From positions 1,783,349-1,847,348 of the forward strand of contig NC_079897.1 of NCBI RefSeq assembly GCF_024868665.1: 64,000 bases of DNA, written 5' to 3'. Of this stretch, positions 1 through 11,165 are shown one piece after another. The translations under genes and the position numbers were made by a program. Every line of letters begins with the position of its first letter. The first letter of the stretch is position 1. Origin of the DNA: Triplophysa rosa. Lineage: Eukaryota; Chordata; Actinopteri; Cypriniformes; Nemacheilidae. Under the pieces are notes generated by a model. It saw only the letters and a list, made by a program, of their open reading frames with translations, ran no database searches and had not been told where the DNA came from.

Positions 1-108
1 CCTACGACTGTATCGACACTATCAGACTACTGACTGATGCATCAAATTTACGATTAAGTACCTTGGGAACCAGGGCGTTGCAACGTAATGACTGAGAATA
101 ACTTCCAG

Positions 109-1857
109 GGGAGGCATCGATGGATCCAGAAAGTCCAGACTTTGTTCCTTCATTGTTCACCTACTCTAAACTGAGTCAGTGTATGGAAGCTCGAACGAAA
201 TTGCACAGGTAACCTTTTTTCTTGCTATCATTTTACCCTACCAAATGGTGGGATATCCTAAATAATATTTCTTGGTTGTTATTTGTTTTGGTTATAGGTT
301 TAATAGGAAGAGAAAGTGGGCTGAATCTATTTGCAAGTCATCTCTGGCTGACACATCAATCCGTCTCCGTGCAGCTTCAGGGTCGTCCACTCGAGAGCCT
401 ACAACAGACTATGAGCCTCCAGAATGTAAAGGGGAGATTTGTAGTAGTAAGAGTTTCAACTGGTCCAATCAACATTTATCCACCTCTGTAAAATGAAACG
501 ATCAACTCAACTTTATTTATATAGCGCTTTTTACAATTTTTTATTGTTACAAAGCAGCTGTACATGAAACATATTGACTATAAGCAAAACATTCAAGGTA
601 ATACAAAAAAAAATAGGTGAACGCACAGAAGACAGACATGCACACACAGGTTCAAACACACCCACATGCAAAACACAGACTCACAACTCCACACGCACAG
701 AACACAAAATACACACACACACACACCGTTATCAATGTTGCACTGAACCTGTGTGTCAAAATGCTGTCAATTATCCATAAATCATGTAGTGTAGGGTGAA
801 TGGTTTTTCTCATGATACATATCGTCCTCTCTCAGATGAAGAAGATGCCATGATCCCTCGAGCCATCTTTAGTGAACTTCAAGTCCATCATAACCAGCTT
901 CTGAGAGAGTGTGACAACTTGCGCACAAAATGCAACGCACTCAAAGAGGAGAACGAGCAGCTGAAGGAGGCACTGGGGAGCAGGAGATTTTCTTTCAGCT
1001 CCATCAGGAATAATGCCCGACACTTCCTTTTCTTTACTGGTCTGACCACTATCGTTTTTGAGTGGTTGCTATCAAAATTGAAAGACAGCGTTGCGGTTAC
1101 GAACGGAGTTTTGGGCCTGGAAGATCACCTGTTAGTCGTGTTAACGAAACTGCGCTTGGGCGCAAGCAATACGGACATTGCCTTTAGGTTTAATGTAACA
1201 GATACCGTCATCTCCAATATTTTAAGAAACTGGCTGCCGATAATGGCACGAACATTAAAACCAATCATCACATGGCCAAGCAGGAAGGCTATTCTCAGGA
1301 AAATGCCAAGATGTTTTAAAAAGAAATACAGGCAGTGTCGGTGTATCATTGACTGCGCTGAGATTTTTATCGACAGACCTGATAATCCTACCGCTCGAGC
1401 ACAGACGTGGTCGAATTATAAGCATCACAATACAGTTAAATACTTAGTTGGGGTGACGCCAGCAGGAGCAATTTCATTTTTGTCACCAGGTTGGGGTGGC
1501 CGTGTATCTGACAAAGAAATAACAACAATATCAGGATTCTTCCAACTGCTGGAGCCAAATGATGTCATTTTGGCTGATCATGGATTTTTGATTCGGGAGG
1601 ACCTTGCAGCGTACGGAGCCACGCTTTATATCCCACACTTCACAAAAGGCAAGAAACGGCTCGCCGCTCACGAAGTTGACACATCAAGAAGACTGTCAAG
1701 TTTAAGAATACACGTGGAAAGAGTCATTGGTCGATGGAAGCAATTCAAGATTTTAACATCTGTAATTCCACTTACTCAGGTAGACATGCTGGATGACATG
1801 GTGATCGTGTGTGGAGCATTAACAAATCTTTGCAGAAGTGTAGTGGTTAAAAGATAG
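109..1857 (+). CDS. THAP/DDE transposase, left-arm copy (5' exon outside window)
   Basis: Coding exons read as 109-208, 298-487 and 790-1857, joined by GT-AG introns with matching phases. The first exon of the gene, encoding the THAP finger, would lie left of the window. The last exon encodes a coiled coil (heptads such as LKEENEQLKEAL), an HTH_Tnp_4-type helix-turn-helix (LGASNTDIAFRFNVTD) and a DDE_Tnp_4 nuclease. Counting from the codon at 796, catalytic acids are Asp186 (IIDCAEIF), Asp261 (ILADHGF) and Glu308 (RIHVERVIGR). The family cuts and pastes its own DNA element in the nucleus. The final exon is free of stops and differs from the right-arm copy at only about five residues. The codon at 796 is GTG inside an exon, so it is not the true start. 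Family placement as Harbinger/ISL2EU-like is from motif recognition. Confidence 0.85.
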
Positions 1858-2233
1858 ACAGACTGACCCAACTGAGATGGGTGCTAAACATGGTACATCT
1901 CCAGGGTTTTATTGTGGGATCGTTTTGTCTTTCTGCATTATTTGAATTGCTTTTTATTGACTTCGAATATTGCACTGCACTGACCGGGCATTATAATTTC
2001 TAACATCGTTTGTTTTATGACTATATATATAAGAAAATGTTTTTTATACTCGCACAGTAGTTATAGCAGCAGTAGTTCGAGGGATTGACATTGTTCTATC
2101 ATACATTACACAATGAAAAGGAGTTAGTACTAACCCAGCCATGCACGTGCACTTCGCAGTCAAAATGATGTTGTTTGTCTTATTAATTCATGGTAGCCTG
2201 TGTATAGCTGCTGCGTTATGTCCTTGCCGCTGG

Positions 2234-2497
2234 CTAGGCAGCACGTCGGTCCACAATAATCAAAACTCCCTGACGCATGTTGACTCTCATTTTGTCTTCG
2301 TCCAATTTAGGAGGTTGAATTAATGCCTGCGGGTCCGGGAAGATTATTTTCTGCAATTCCATGCAGGGACCAGGGTACTCCGTGATGATTTTGATGTGGT
2401 CCGGGCAGTCAAACCACTCCAGCATTTGAATGACGTAGGGGATTATGGGAGGTTTTTGCAGCCGAGACATCATTTTCACTTCGGTCATATAGTCAGC
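2234..2497 (-). pseudogene. PIM-like serine/threonine kinase exon fragment (left arm)
   Basis: The translation contains VIQMLEWFDCPDHIKIITEY, PGPC and DEDKMRVNMRQ. These resemble the N-lobe hinge region of fish PIM kinases, which are greatly expanded in teleosts. A splice acceptor (TCTCTAG) precedes the fragment on the minus strand. It stops after about 87 codons, before any HRD or DFG motif, so it cannot be a working kinase. It lies antisense to the transposase. The same exon sits at 5070-5333 in the other arm with identical translation. Confidence 0.65.
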
Positions 2498-3622
2498 CTA
2501 GAGAAAAGAGTATAAGAAAGGGTTACTTGCCTATGGTTTACTCTTTAGATTTAAAGAGCATATATTGTTAGAATTATTTGGATGGACGTTTCATCGATTT
2601 GATCTGTGTAGATACAGACCAGCTGAAATCTCTGTGGGAACTCAAGCTTTATTGTCTTTTTCATGTCTATTTCTTGTTAACTGCTGGTTCATATCAATTG
2701 TATTGTATCATAGGCCATTAAATAACTACAAATAAATTCATTATGATTGGGCGACTTACATTATCATCAGTACTGTAGTGTCGTTTTGAATCTTGTTTAA
2801 GGGCGCTTTCTCACCATTAGTTCGGTTAATTTGGTCCGGACCAATAAAAAAAAAAGATTCATTGTAGCATTTTTCAGCGGTGTTGGTTCCTTTTCACACC
2901 ACACTGATTGCTTTAGTCCGTACCAAAATGCAGTCACGTGACAACACGTGGAACATGTACATCCCGCACTTGGATGTACTGCTGGCGGAGATTCTTTACC
3001 TTAACCCAGCACTGTTACACAGGTCTATTAAACCCCCTTTCCCTGAGTTTGCTAAACAATGAAAATGTCTTGCTGTTCGTGAGTTTTTGAAAGTTGGGAT
3101 ATAGAAATGTTCAAATATTCGATCCGCAATAACTATTCAAAAATTAAAAATGCTATTCGAATATTTGTATTTTTCATAAGAATAAAAACTGCGTCACCAC
3201 ATGGTGTTGCCGCTACAGAAGACCTTAGAGTTGTCACGTCTTATTTAATGCTTCTTCAGTTCATCTGTAATGATTTTATAATATACAGAAAATATAAAAA
3301 ATTTGTATGTGTTCCTAAATCTTTGTTCACTCAGATCGCAAGCTTGTTTAAATATTTTAAGTTTACACACCGGATGCCCGTATCGCGTGTTATTCTCGGC
3401 TCACATATTAAAATGTTTAAAAACTGGTGACACAGAGTTTGTTAACATTACTTACATTAGGTATAAAAATTCCAACGTAATATTAAATGATTAACAATAA
3501 TTCATTTATTACCATAACCTGTTCCGAGCGGTTATTCTTAGTAAATTCATATTCATTCGTTAAAAATATATTAAGTAATGCTAATTTCAACAACTTGAAA
3601 CATGAAAATGTACATTTCACTG

Positions 3623-3939
3623 TTTAGCTTATTTAGTGTGTTAAAAATAACAGCTGGTTCCACATAATGGAAACATGTTATCGCTACTTAAATACTTTTA
3701 GTAGGATGAACTTATTTGATTCAAGTTATTTGGACATTATTTGGACATGGTTGTTTAAGTTTACTCAGTTCAGTTTAGTTCGTTTTACATTAAGTATTTG
3801 AGTAGAGATAACATATTTCAGTTGTGTGGAACCACTGTCCATAATTTAATTATGTTCGTTTAAAGTATAATTTTTTTCAGTGCATGCCGACTGATCAGAT
3901 CCTAAAATTTACCACGCAACAATTCGTTAACATTAGTTG
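3623..3939. other. Spacer at the centre of the palindrome, with an inner imperfect inverted repeat
   Basis: This 317-bp AT-rich stretch separates the two arms. Inside it, 3656-3696 and 3793-3834 are imperfect inverted copies: GGTTCCACATAATGGAAAC against GGTTCCACACAACTGAAAT after reverse complement. Potential base pairing therefore continues into the spacer. No coding potential was seen. Confidence 0.75.
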
Positions 3940-6900
3940 CAGTGAAATGTACATTTTCATGTTTCAAGTTGTTGAAATTAGCATTACTTAATATATTTTT
4001 AACGAATGAATATGAATTTACTAAGAATAACCGCTCGGAACAGGTTATGGTAATAAATGAATTGTTAATCATTTAATATTACGTTGGAATTTTTATACCT
4101 AATGTAAGTAATGTTAACAAACTCTGTGTCACCAGTTTTTAAACATTTTAATATGTGAGCCGAGAATAACACGCGATACGGGCATCCGGTGTGTAAACTT
4201 AAAATATTTAAACAAGCTTGCGATCTGAGTGAACAAAGATTTAGGAACACATACAAATGATTTTTTTTATATTTTCTGTATATTATAAAATCATTACAGA
4301 TGAACTGAAGAAGCATTAAATAAGACGTGACAACTCTAAGGTCTTCTGTAGCGGCAACACCATGTGGTGACGCAGTTTTTATTCTTATGAAAAATACAAA
4401 TATTCGAATAGCATTTTTAATTTTTGAATAGTTATTGCGGATCGAATATTTGAACATTTCTATATCCCAACTTTCAAAAACTCACGAACAGCAAGACATT
4501 TTCATTGTTTAGCAAACAACTCAGGGAAAGGGGGTTTAATAGACCTGTGTAACTGTGCTGGGTTAAGGTAAAGAATCTCCGCCAGCAGTACATCCAAGTG
4601 CGGGATGTACATGTTCCACGTGTTGTCACGTGACTGCATTTTGGTACGGACTAAAGCAATCAGTGTGGTGTGAAAAGGAACCAACACCGCTGAAAAATGC
4701 TACAATGAATCTTTTTTTTTTATTGGTCCGGACCAAATTAACCGAACTAATGGTGAGAAAGCGCCCTTAAACAAGATTCAAAACGACACTACAGTACTGA
4801 TGATAATGTAAGTCGCCCAATCATAATGAATTTATTTGTAGTTATTTAATGGCCTATGATACAATACAATTGATATGAACCAGCAGTTAACAAGAAATAG
4901 ACATGAAAAAGACAATATAGCTTGAGTTCCCACAGAGATTTCAGCTGGTCTGTATCTACACAGATCAAATCGATGAAACGTCCATCCAAATAATTCTAAC
5001 AATATATGCTCTTTAAATCTAAAGAGTAAACCATAGGCAAGTAACCCTTTCTTATACTCTTTTCTCTAGGCTGACTATATGACCGAAGTGAAAATGATGT
5101 CTCGGCTGCAAAAACCTCCCATAATCCCCTACGTCATTCAAATGCTGGAGTGGTTTGACTGCCCGGACCACATCAAAATCATCACGGAGTACCCTGGTCC
5201 CTGCATGGAATTGCAGAAAATAATCTTCCCGGACCCGCAGGCATTAATTCAACCTCCTAAATTGGACGAAGACAAAATGAGAGTCAACATGCGTCAGGGA
5301 GTTTTGATTATTGTGGACCGACGTGCTGCCTAGCCAGCGGCAAGGACATAACGCAGCAGCTATACACAGGCTACCATGAATTAATAAGACAAACAACATC
5401 ATTTTGACTGCGAAGTGCACGTGCATGGCTGGGTTAGTACTAACTCCTTTTCATTGTGTAATGTATGATAGAACAATGTCAATCCCTCGAACTACTGCTG
5501 CTATAACTACTGTGCGAGTATAAAAAACATTTTCTTATATATATTGTCATAAAACAAACGATGTTAGAATTTATAATGCCCGGTCAGTGCAGTGCAATAT
5601 TCGAAGTCAATAAAAAGCAATTCAAATAATGCAGAAAGACAAAACGATCCCACAATAAAACCCTGGAGATGTACCATGTTTAGCACCCATCTCAGTTGGG
5701 TCAGTCTGTCTATCTTTTAACCACTACACTTCTGCAAAGATTTGTTAATGCTCCACACACGATCACCATGTCATCCAGCATGTCTACCTGAGTAAGTGGA
5801 ATTACAGATGTTAAAATCTTGAATTGCTTCCATCGACCAATGACTCTTTCCACGTGTATTCTTAAACTTGACAGTCTTCTTGATGTGTCAACTTCGTGAG
5901 CGGCGAGCCGTTTCTTGCCTTTTGTGAAGTGTGGGATATAAAGCGTGGCTCCGTACGCTGCAAGGTCCTCCCGAATCAAAAATCCATGATCAGCCAAAAT
6001 GACATCATTTGGCTCCAGCAGTTGGAAGAATCCTGATTTTGTTGTTATTTCTTTGTCAGATACACGGCCACCCCAACCTGGTGACAAAAATGAAATTGCT
6101 CCTGCTGGCGTCACCCCAACTAAGTATTTAACTGTATTGTGATGCTTATAATTCGACCACGTCTGTGCTCGAGCGGTAGGATTATCAGGTCTGTCGATAA
6201 AAATCTCAGCGCAGTCAATGATACACCGACACTGCCTGTATTTCTTTTTAAAACATCTTGGCATTTTCCTGAGAATAGCCTTCCTGCTTGGCCATGTGAT
6301 GATTGGTTTTAATGTTCGTGCCATTATCGGCAGCCAGTTTCTTAAAATATTGGAGATGACGGTATCTGTTACATTAAACCTAAAGGCAATGTCCGTATTG
6401 CTTGCGCCCAAGCGCAGTTTCGTTAACACGACTAACAGGTGATCTTCCAGGCTCAAAACTCTGTTCGTAACCGCAACGCTGTCTTTCAATTTTGATAGCA
6501 ACCACTCAAAAACGATAGTGGTCAGACCAGTAAAGAAAAGGAAGTGTCGGGCATTTTTCCTGATGGAGCTGAAAGAAAATCTCCTGCTCCCCAGTGCCTC
6601 CTTCAGCTGCTCGTTCTCCTCTTTGAGTGCGTTGCATTTTGTGCGCAAGTTGTCACACTCTCTCAGAAGCTGGTTATGTTGGACTTGAAGTTCACTAAAG
6701 ATGGCTCGAGGGATCATGGCATCTTCTTCATCTGAGAGAGGACGATATGTATCATGAGAAAAACCATTCACCCTACACTACATGATTTATGGATAATTGA
6801 CAGCATTTTGACACACAGGTTCAATGCAACATTGATAACGGTGTGTGTGTGTCTGCGTGTGTATTTTGTGTTCTGTGCGTGTGGAGTTGTGAGTCTGTGT

Positions 6901-7555
6901 TTTGCATGTGGGTGTGTTTGAACCTGTGTGTGCATGTCTGTCTTCTGTGCGTTCACCTATTTTTTTGTTTGTTTTTACTTGTATTACCTTGAATGTTTTG
7001 CTTATAGTCAATATGTTTCATGTACAGCTGCTTTGTAACAATAAAAAATTGTAAAAAGCGCTATATAAATAAAGTTGAGTTGATCGTTTCATTTTACAGA
7101 GGTGGATAAATGTTGGTTGGACCAGTTGAAACTCTTACTACTACAAATCTCCTCTTTACATTCTGGAGGCTCATAGTCTGTTGTAGGCTCTCGAGTGGAC
7201 GACCCTGAAGCTGCACGGAGACGGTTTGATGTGTCAGCCAGAGATGACTTGCAAATAGATTCAGCCCACTTTCTCTTCCTATTAAACCTATAACCAAAAC
7301 AAATAACAACCAAGAAATATTATTTAGGATATCCCACCATTTGGTAGGGTAAAATGATAGCAAGAAAAAAGGTTACCTGTGCAATTTCGTTCGAGCTTCC
7401 ATACACTGACTCTGTTTAGAGTAGGTGAACAATGATGGAACAAAGTCTGGACTTTCTGGATCCATCGATGCCTCCCCTGGAAGTTATTCTCAGTCATTAC
7501 GTTGCAACGCCCTGGTCCCAAGGTTTATCTAAATTTGTGCTCAGTCATAGTGTCA
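3940..7555. repeat. Right arm of the long inverted repeat
   Basis: Reverse complement of the left arm. Its inner end is defined by loss of match after the shared stretch ACATTTCACTG. Its outer end is close to 7528-7555, where Tc1-like sequence begins. It carries a kinase-like exon on plus (5070-5333) and transposase exons 4, 3 and 2 on minus. A GT-rich tract (6838-6930) mirrors the CA tract of the left arm but differs slightly in length. Confidence 0.92.
5070..5333 (+). pseudogene. PIM-like serine/threonine kinase exon fragment (right arm)
   Basis: Mirror copy of 2234-2497 with the same 84-residue open stretch from the ATG at 5079. The acceptor TTTCTCTAG ends at 5069. Motifs visible are EVKMMSRLQKPP, MLEWFDCPDH, TEYPGPCMEL and VNMRQ; the stop is at 5331-5333. 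In PIM kinases this segment spans helix C to the start of the C-lobe. The catalytic loop is absent. Retention of an acceptor next to an open exon in both arms suggests capture of host DNA before the inverted duplication. PIM assignment rests on motif similarity only. Confidence 0.65.
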
Positions 7556-10500
7556 ACACAAATATTCATTTTCACAAAGTGTGCTGCCTCAGTTTTTATG
7601 ATGGCGAATTGCATATACTCCAGAATGTTATGAAGAGTGATCAGATGAATTTAATTTTATTGTGAAGTACCTCTTTGCCATGAAAATGAACTTAGTCCAA
7701 AAAAAACATGCATTCCATTTCAACCCTGCCACAAAAAGACCAGCTGACATCATGTCAGTGATTCTCTGGTTAGCACAGGTGAGAGTGTTGACGAGGACAA
7801 GGCTGGAGATCACTCTGTAATGCTGATTGAATTAGAATAACAGACTGGAAGCTTTAAAAGGAGGGTGGTGCTGGAAATCATTCTTCTTCCTCTGTTAACC
7901 ATGGTTGCAGTCATCATGGCGTTGCACAAAAAGGGATTCACAGGCAAAGCTATTGCTGCTAGTAAGATTGCACGTACAATCAACCATTTATTGAATCTAG
8001 GGCTGGACAATAATTCAATAACTATCGCGATAGAATTAATTTCGATAACGATGATATGGTTTTTAAACACATTTTCGATATTTCAATATACATTACACGT
8101 CCAGGTCTGAGCCCTCGCTCTGCTCCGCGGCAGTGGCTAGCCCCAGTATAAATCTCTAGTTTAAGCCCGTGTTCACACTTAACTTCTTTTTTGAGACGAA
8201 CAAGTTGACCAAGTCATTTTTTAGATAAAAAAAATACGCTGGCAGCGTTTGGTTACAAACAGTGTCTGTGCACGAAGGCAGCCCAGAGAATCAGCGTAAC
8301 GGAAGTCTATTTGAATTACAAACAGATAGCGTCTTTGCAATAACTAATCACATATTTAAAGACTACAATACTAATTTCTCCCTAGGAATGCAATCAGAAG
8401 TTGTTGAAAGTGAAAATTAAACTTACATTTATACAAAACTATGCTCCAACGGACGTTTCGGCCGCCATTTTATTTTTTCGAGCTGGAGCCTTCTCGACCA
8501 ATCACGTTCCTCGCATGTTGTTATGGAAACGACAGGTCTCAGTCATTGGTTAGCTGGGGAAAAGGAGATTGACGTGAAAAAGTTGAACTTTTTTCAACCT
8601 CAAAAGACGCTCTGAGCTGCAGAAAAAGACGCCGGCGCTGGCGTTTAAAAAAGCGCTCAGGACGTTTTTGAAGACACGGTTTACTCCATGGGATTATAAT
8701 GTAAAACAGACGCTAGCAGCTTCGAAAAGAAGTCGAGTGTAAACACGGGCTAAGTTTAATATTGATCATTTTTGTCCATATATTCATTTACAAAACGGAT
8801 CTGCAACTTACTAATGCTTGCTTTCGGAAAATAAACACGAACAAGTTTAAACAGTTCTCAGTGTCAATTTCGAGGACAGAATGGCACATTTCGTAGTTTT
8901 TTATAGCTAACTGAAGCACACTGTAGGGCATTTGAAAGACACTGACACGAATGAAAACGGTTCTTAATGTCAGCTTGCAGGAGAGCATGGTAGATCTTGT
9001 ATAAAGTTTTGACAAAAAAAAAACTGGAAATACAATCATACATAAAATTCAGTGGACGTTAATAATTGAAAATGATTAATTTAGAAGAATATGTCAAAAG
9101 AAAAAAGTGTCAAGTAATGAGAGGCCTGTGCCCCTGTAGAGCTGTGAAAATATGCCAATGCTTTAAAGCACATTTGAAGTTATGCAATTATGCTTTGAAG
9201 CACATTTAGAAAAGTTATTCTCAATTTTATTGGTAAACGTGATTCTAATATTTGAAACTTACACAAGGTAAGGGCACAGTTCTATCCAAAAGTATTCAAT
9301 TCTAATAATCATATGTAGCTTTGCACACTGCTGGCATCTAGAATGATTTTGATCAGCATTGTATTGTTCATATCAGAGGGCTCTCTCAACTTCTAGCTTA
9401 CATTTTACTTTTTGTAATACTACTACTACATTTTATTTATAGGCACCTTACTGACACTCAAGGACACCGTACAGCAAACAGTCAACAATAACAATCATCA
9501 TTAAAGACAATTAATACAAGCTAAATACAAGTTTAAGTGCAGCAGATGATCTGAGAGTGCGAGTCGGAGTGTAATTGCAAAGGAGTTCTGCTAAGTAGGG
9601 AGGAGCCAAATTATTGAGTGCTTTATAAGCGAGGAGAAGGATTTTAAAGTTAATTCGATATTTAACCGGAAGCCAATGCAGGTGTTGTAATGTGACACAG
9701 GACTAAAGCATCCTGAGACCATTCATGTGTGGGGTTGCTTCTCAGCCAAGGGAGTGGGCTCACTCACAATTTTGCCTAAGAACACCGCCATGAACAAAGA
9801 ATGGCACAAAAACATCCCCGGAGAGCAACTTCTCCCAACCATCCAAGAACAGTTTGGTGATGAACAATGCCTTTTCCAACATGATGGAGCACCTTGCCAT
9901 AAGGCGAAAGTAATAACTAAGTGGCTCGGGGACCAAAACATCAACATTTTGGGTCCATAGCCAGGAAACTCCCCAGACCTTAATCCCATTGAGAACTTGT
10001 GGTCAATCCTCAAGCAAAACAAAAACCTACAAATTCTGGCTAACTCCAAGCATTGATTATGCAAGAATGGGCTGCCATCAGTGAGGATGTGGCCCAGAAG
10101 TTGATTGACAGCATGCCCGGGCCAATTGCAGAGGTCTTGAGAAAGAAGGGTCAACACTGCAAATACTGAGTCTTTGCGTAAACTTAATGTAATTGTCAAT
10201 AAAAGCCTTTGACACTTATGAAATGTTTGTAATTATACTTCAGTATACCATAGTAACATCTGACAAAAACATAAAAATCACTGAAGCAGTAGACTTTGTG
10301 AAAATTAATATTTGTGTCAGTCTCAACTTTTGGCCACGACTGTACATGAATGTCATATCACGTATTACTGTACTGTGTGTCCCGTTCATTGAATGATTAA
10401 ATTAAAACTGAATGATGTTATTAACTAGTGGTTCTCAAACTGGGGGCCACAGATTTTGTGGCATTTTGTGAAATCTAGACCTTTTTCATAGATTTTATGC

Positions 10501-11032
10501 TATCAAATATCAGAAAAATAAGACCACCAACCTAAAGAATTTATGTCTGAATATGAATATGTTTTTGGTTTAATTAAAATTCTATGTTTAAGATGACACG
10601 TCTTTATTTAGGAGCCCCAAAGCAATGCACTCTGCACACAGGGGATTTTACAATGAAAACGTTTGAGGACCACTGAGCTAAACTATGAGCATTTAGGTTT
10701 GTTTACGTTAACATGGTACTTCTGGTAACGTTAACGCTAATGTAGCTGACGTCGTGGTTGCTGCTGTTACTAATGTGTCGTTCTAAACTACATCATTGAT
10801 TTTGCCTTTGTGTTTGATGAACAGTGGAGAAAACCTTGCCTGATATGAAATGAGCACTGCAGAGACGAGAATTCCCGATGATTTCGTCCGTCCAATCTGT
10901 TCGTTTAATGGCTTGCAACCATAAACTTCTACGTTTAGCTTCAAAGGGCTTCCTCGATGACGGTATTCTATAGAAATGAAGCCCATCTTTTCGGCGATTC
11001 CTATTTAGACACCCAACAGCACAACACGACAT
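5710..11032 (-). CDS. THAP/HTH/DDE transposase, right-arm copy, four exons, frame intact
   Basis: Exons on the minus strand: 10840-11032, 7377-7476, 7098-7287 and 5710-6777, total 1551 nt or 516 codons plus stop, with matching phases throughout. Exon 1 encodes a C2CH THAP zinc finger: Cys3-x4-Cys8, Trp38, Cys58-x2-His61. Exon 2 continues with SPDFVPSLF, the usual segment after a fish THAP domain. The last exon carries the coiled coil, helix-turn-helix and the D-D-E nuclease motifs. Intron 1 (7477-10839) would use a GC donor (TCAG/GCAAGG) and has swollen to 3.4 kb through nested insertions, including a broken Tc1 element. The start is the ATG at 11032, just before the first THAP cysteine. Linking exon 1 to exons 2-4 is inferred from phase, strand and domain order. 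Alternative: exon 1 belongs to another THAP relic. Confidence 0.7.
7553..7993 (+). mobile_element. Tc1-like transposon, 5' part (split copy)
   Basis: The sequence matches the recalled 5' half of a common fish Tc1-like family. It includes the leader with GACGAGGACAAGGCTGGAG and the transposase start with the frame LHKKGFTGKAIAASKIA. The outermost terminal repeat is missing next to the palindrome edge. Similarity stops in ATCAACCATTTAT, where other repeats have been inserted. The rest of the element resumes near 9704. Confidence 0.8.
8164..8752. mobile_element. MITE with AGCCCGTG terminal inverted repeats
   Basis: The ends are inverted copies: AGCCCGTGTTCACACTTAACT on the left and, after reverse complement, AGCCCGTGTTTACACTCGACT on the right. 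AGTTTA flanks both sides (8158-8163 and 8753-8758) and looks like a target duplication. It is 589 bp with no open frame, and lies inside the broken Tc1 element. The intervening pieces 7994-8163 and 8753-9420 are repetitive and AT-rich with no gene seen. Confidence 0.75.
9425..9703. repeat. LINE-type 3' tail fragment
   Basis: Contains TTTATTTATAGGCACCTTAC, GAGTGCTTTATAAGCGAGGAG and GAAGCCAATGCAG, which recall the 3' region of fish non-LTR retroelements, here in reverse orientation. No coding frame. It abuts the resumed Tc1 sequence. Confidence 0.45.
9704..10342 (+). mobile_element. Tc1-like transposon, 3' part, with broken transposase
   Basis: The frame WGCFSAKGVGSLTILPKNTA continues to FQHDGAPCHKAKVITKWLG, the catalytic core of a Tc1/mariner transposase. 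A TAG at 9958 replaces the expected Trp codon just before PGNSPDLNPIENLW, and a short deletion follows. The element is therefore dead. The right terminal repeat ends in TTTTGGCCACGACTG and is followed by TA, the expected Tc1 target. With 7553-7993 it forms one element interrupted by about 1.7 kb. Confidence 0.88.
10426..10672. mobile_element. hAT-type MITE (CAGTGGTTCTC family), copy 1
   Basis: Ends are AGTGGTTCTCAAACT and AGTTTGAGGACCACT-like inverted repeats. The body shares long stretches with 11860-12095 and with the reverse copy at 30407-30704, for example CAGAAAAATAAGACCACCAA. Flanking duplications are not clean here. Confidence 0.75.
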
Positions 11033-11165
11033 TTTTATGGCAGTTGTCTCGTCTGTTTCACGTGTTTATGGATTGTTTCCGCGCTGTTTTTCTGCCACCA
11101 GAATGCGCGCACAGCGGGCAGTGACGCAACCGTGACGTCGACTCCAAATTGGCTGTTATAACCAT

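Larger units (their letters stand above)
1..3622. repeat. Left arm of a long inverted repeat (palindrome)
   Basis: This arm is the reverse complement of 3940-7555, with mirrored positions summing to about 7562-7585. Homology reaches the first bases of the window, so the outer end lies outside it. The arm contains, from outside in, transposase exons 2-4, a reverse-oriented LINE-type 3' tail near 500-560, a CA-rich tract near 700-725, a kinase-like exon on the minus strand (2234-2497) and a MITE-like stretch with GGTCCGGACC near 2835. Differences from the right arm are scattered substitutions and small indels. Because unrelated pieces are duplicated together, this looks like an inverted duplication of a composite region rather than the terminal repeats of one element. 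Confidence 0.93.

Noticed and set aside
832..1349. Antisense open frames within the transposase exon
   Set aside because: They are shadows of the conserved DDE frame on the other strand; mirrored frames occur in the right arm for the same reason.
3107..4457. Open frames of 107 and 130 codons in the inner parts of both arms
   Set aside because: They are mirror images in AT-rich repeat sequence, contain no recognised motif, and are broken differently in each arm.
9723..10199. Minus-strand 158-codon open frame
   Set aside because: Shadow of the Tc1 transposase frame.
10793..11032. A stand-alone THAP-domain gene
   Set aside because: The frame ends soon after the domain, and a phase-1 exit joins it to transposase exon 2 on the same strand. 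A separate gene is less likely, though not excluded.
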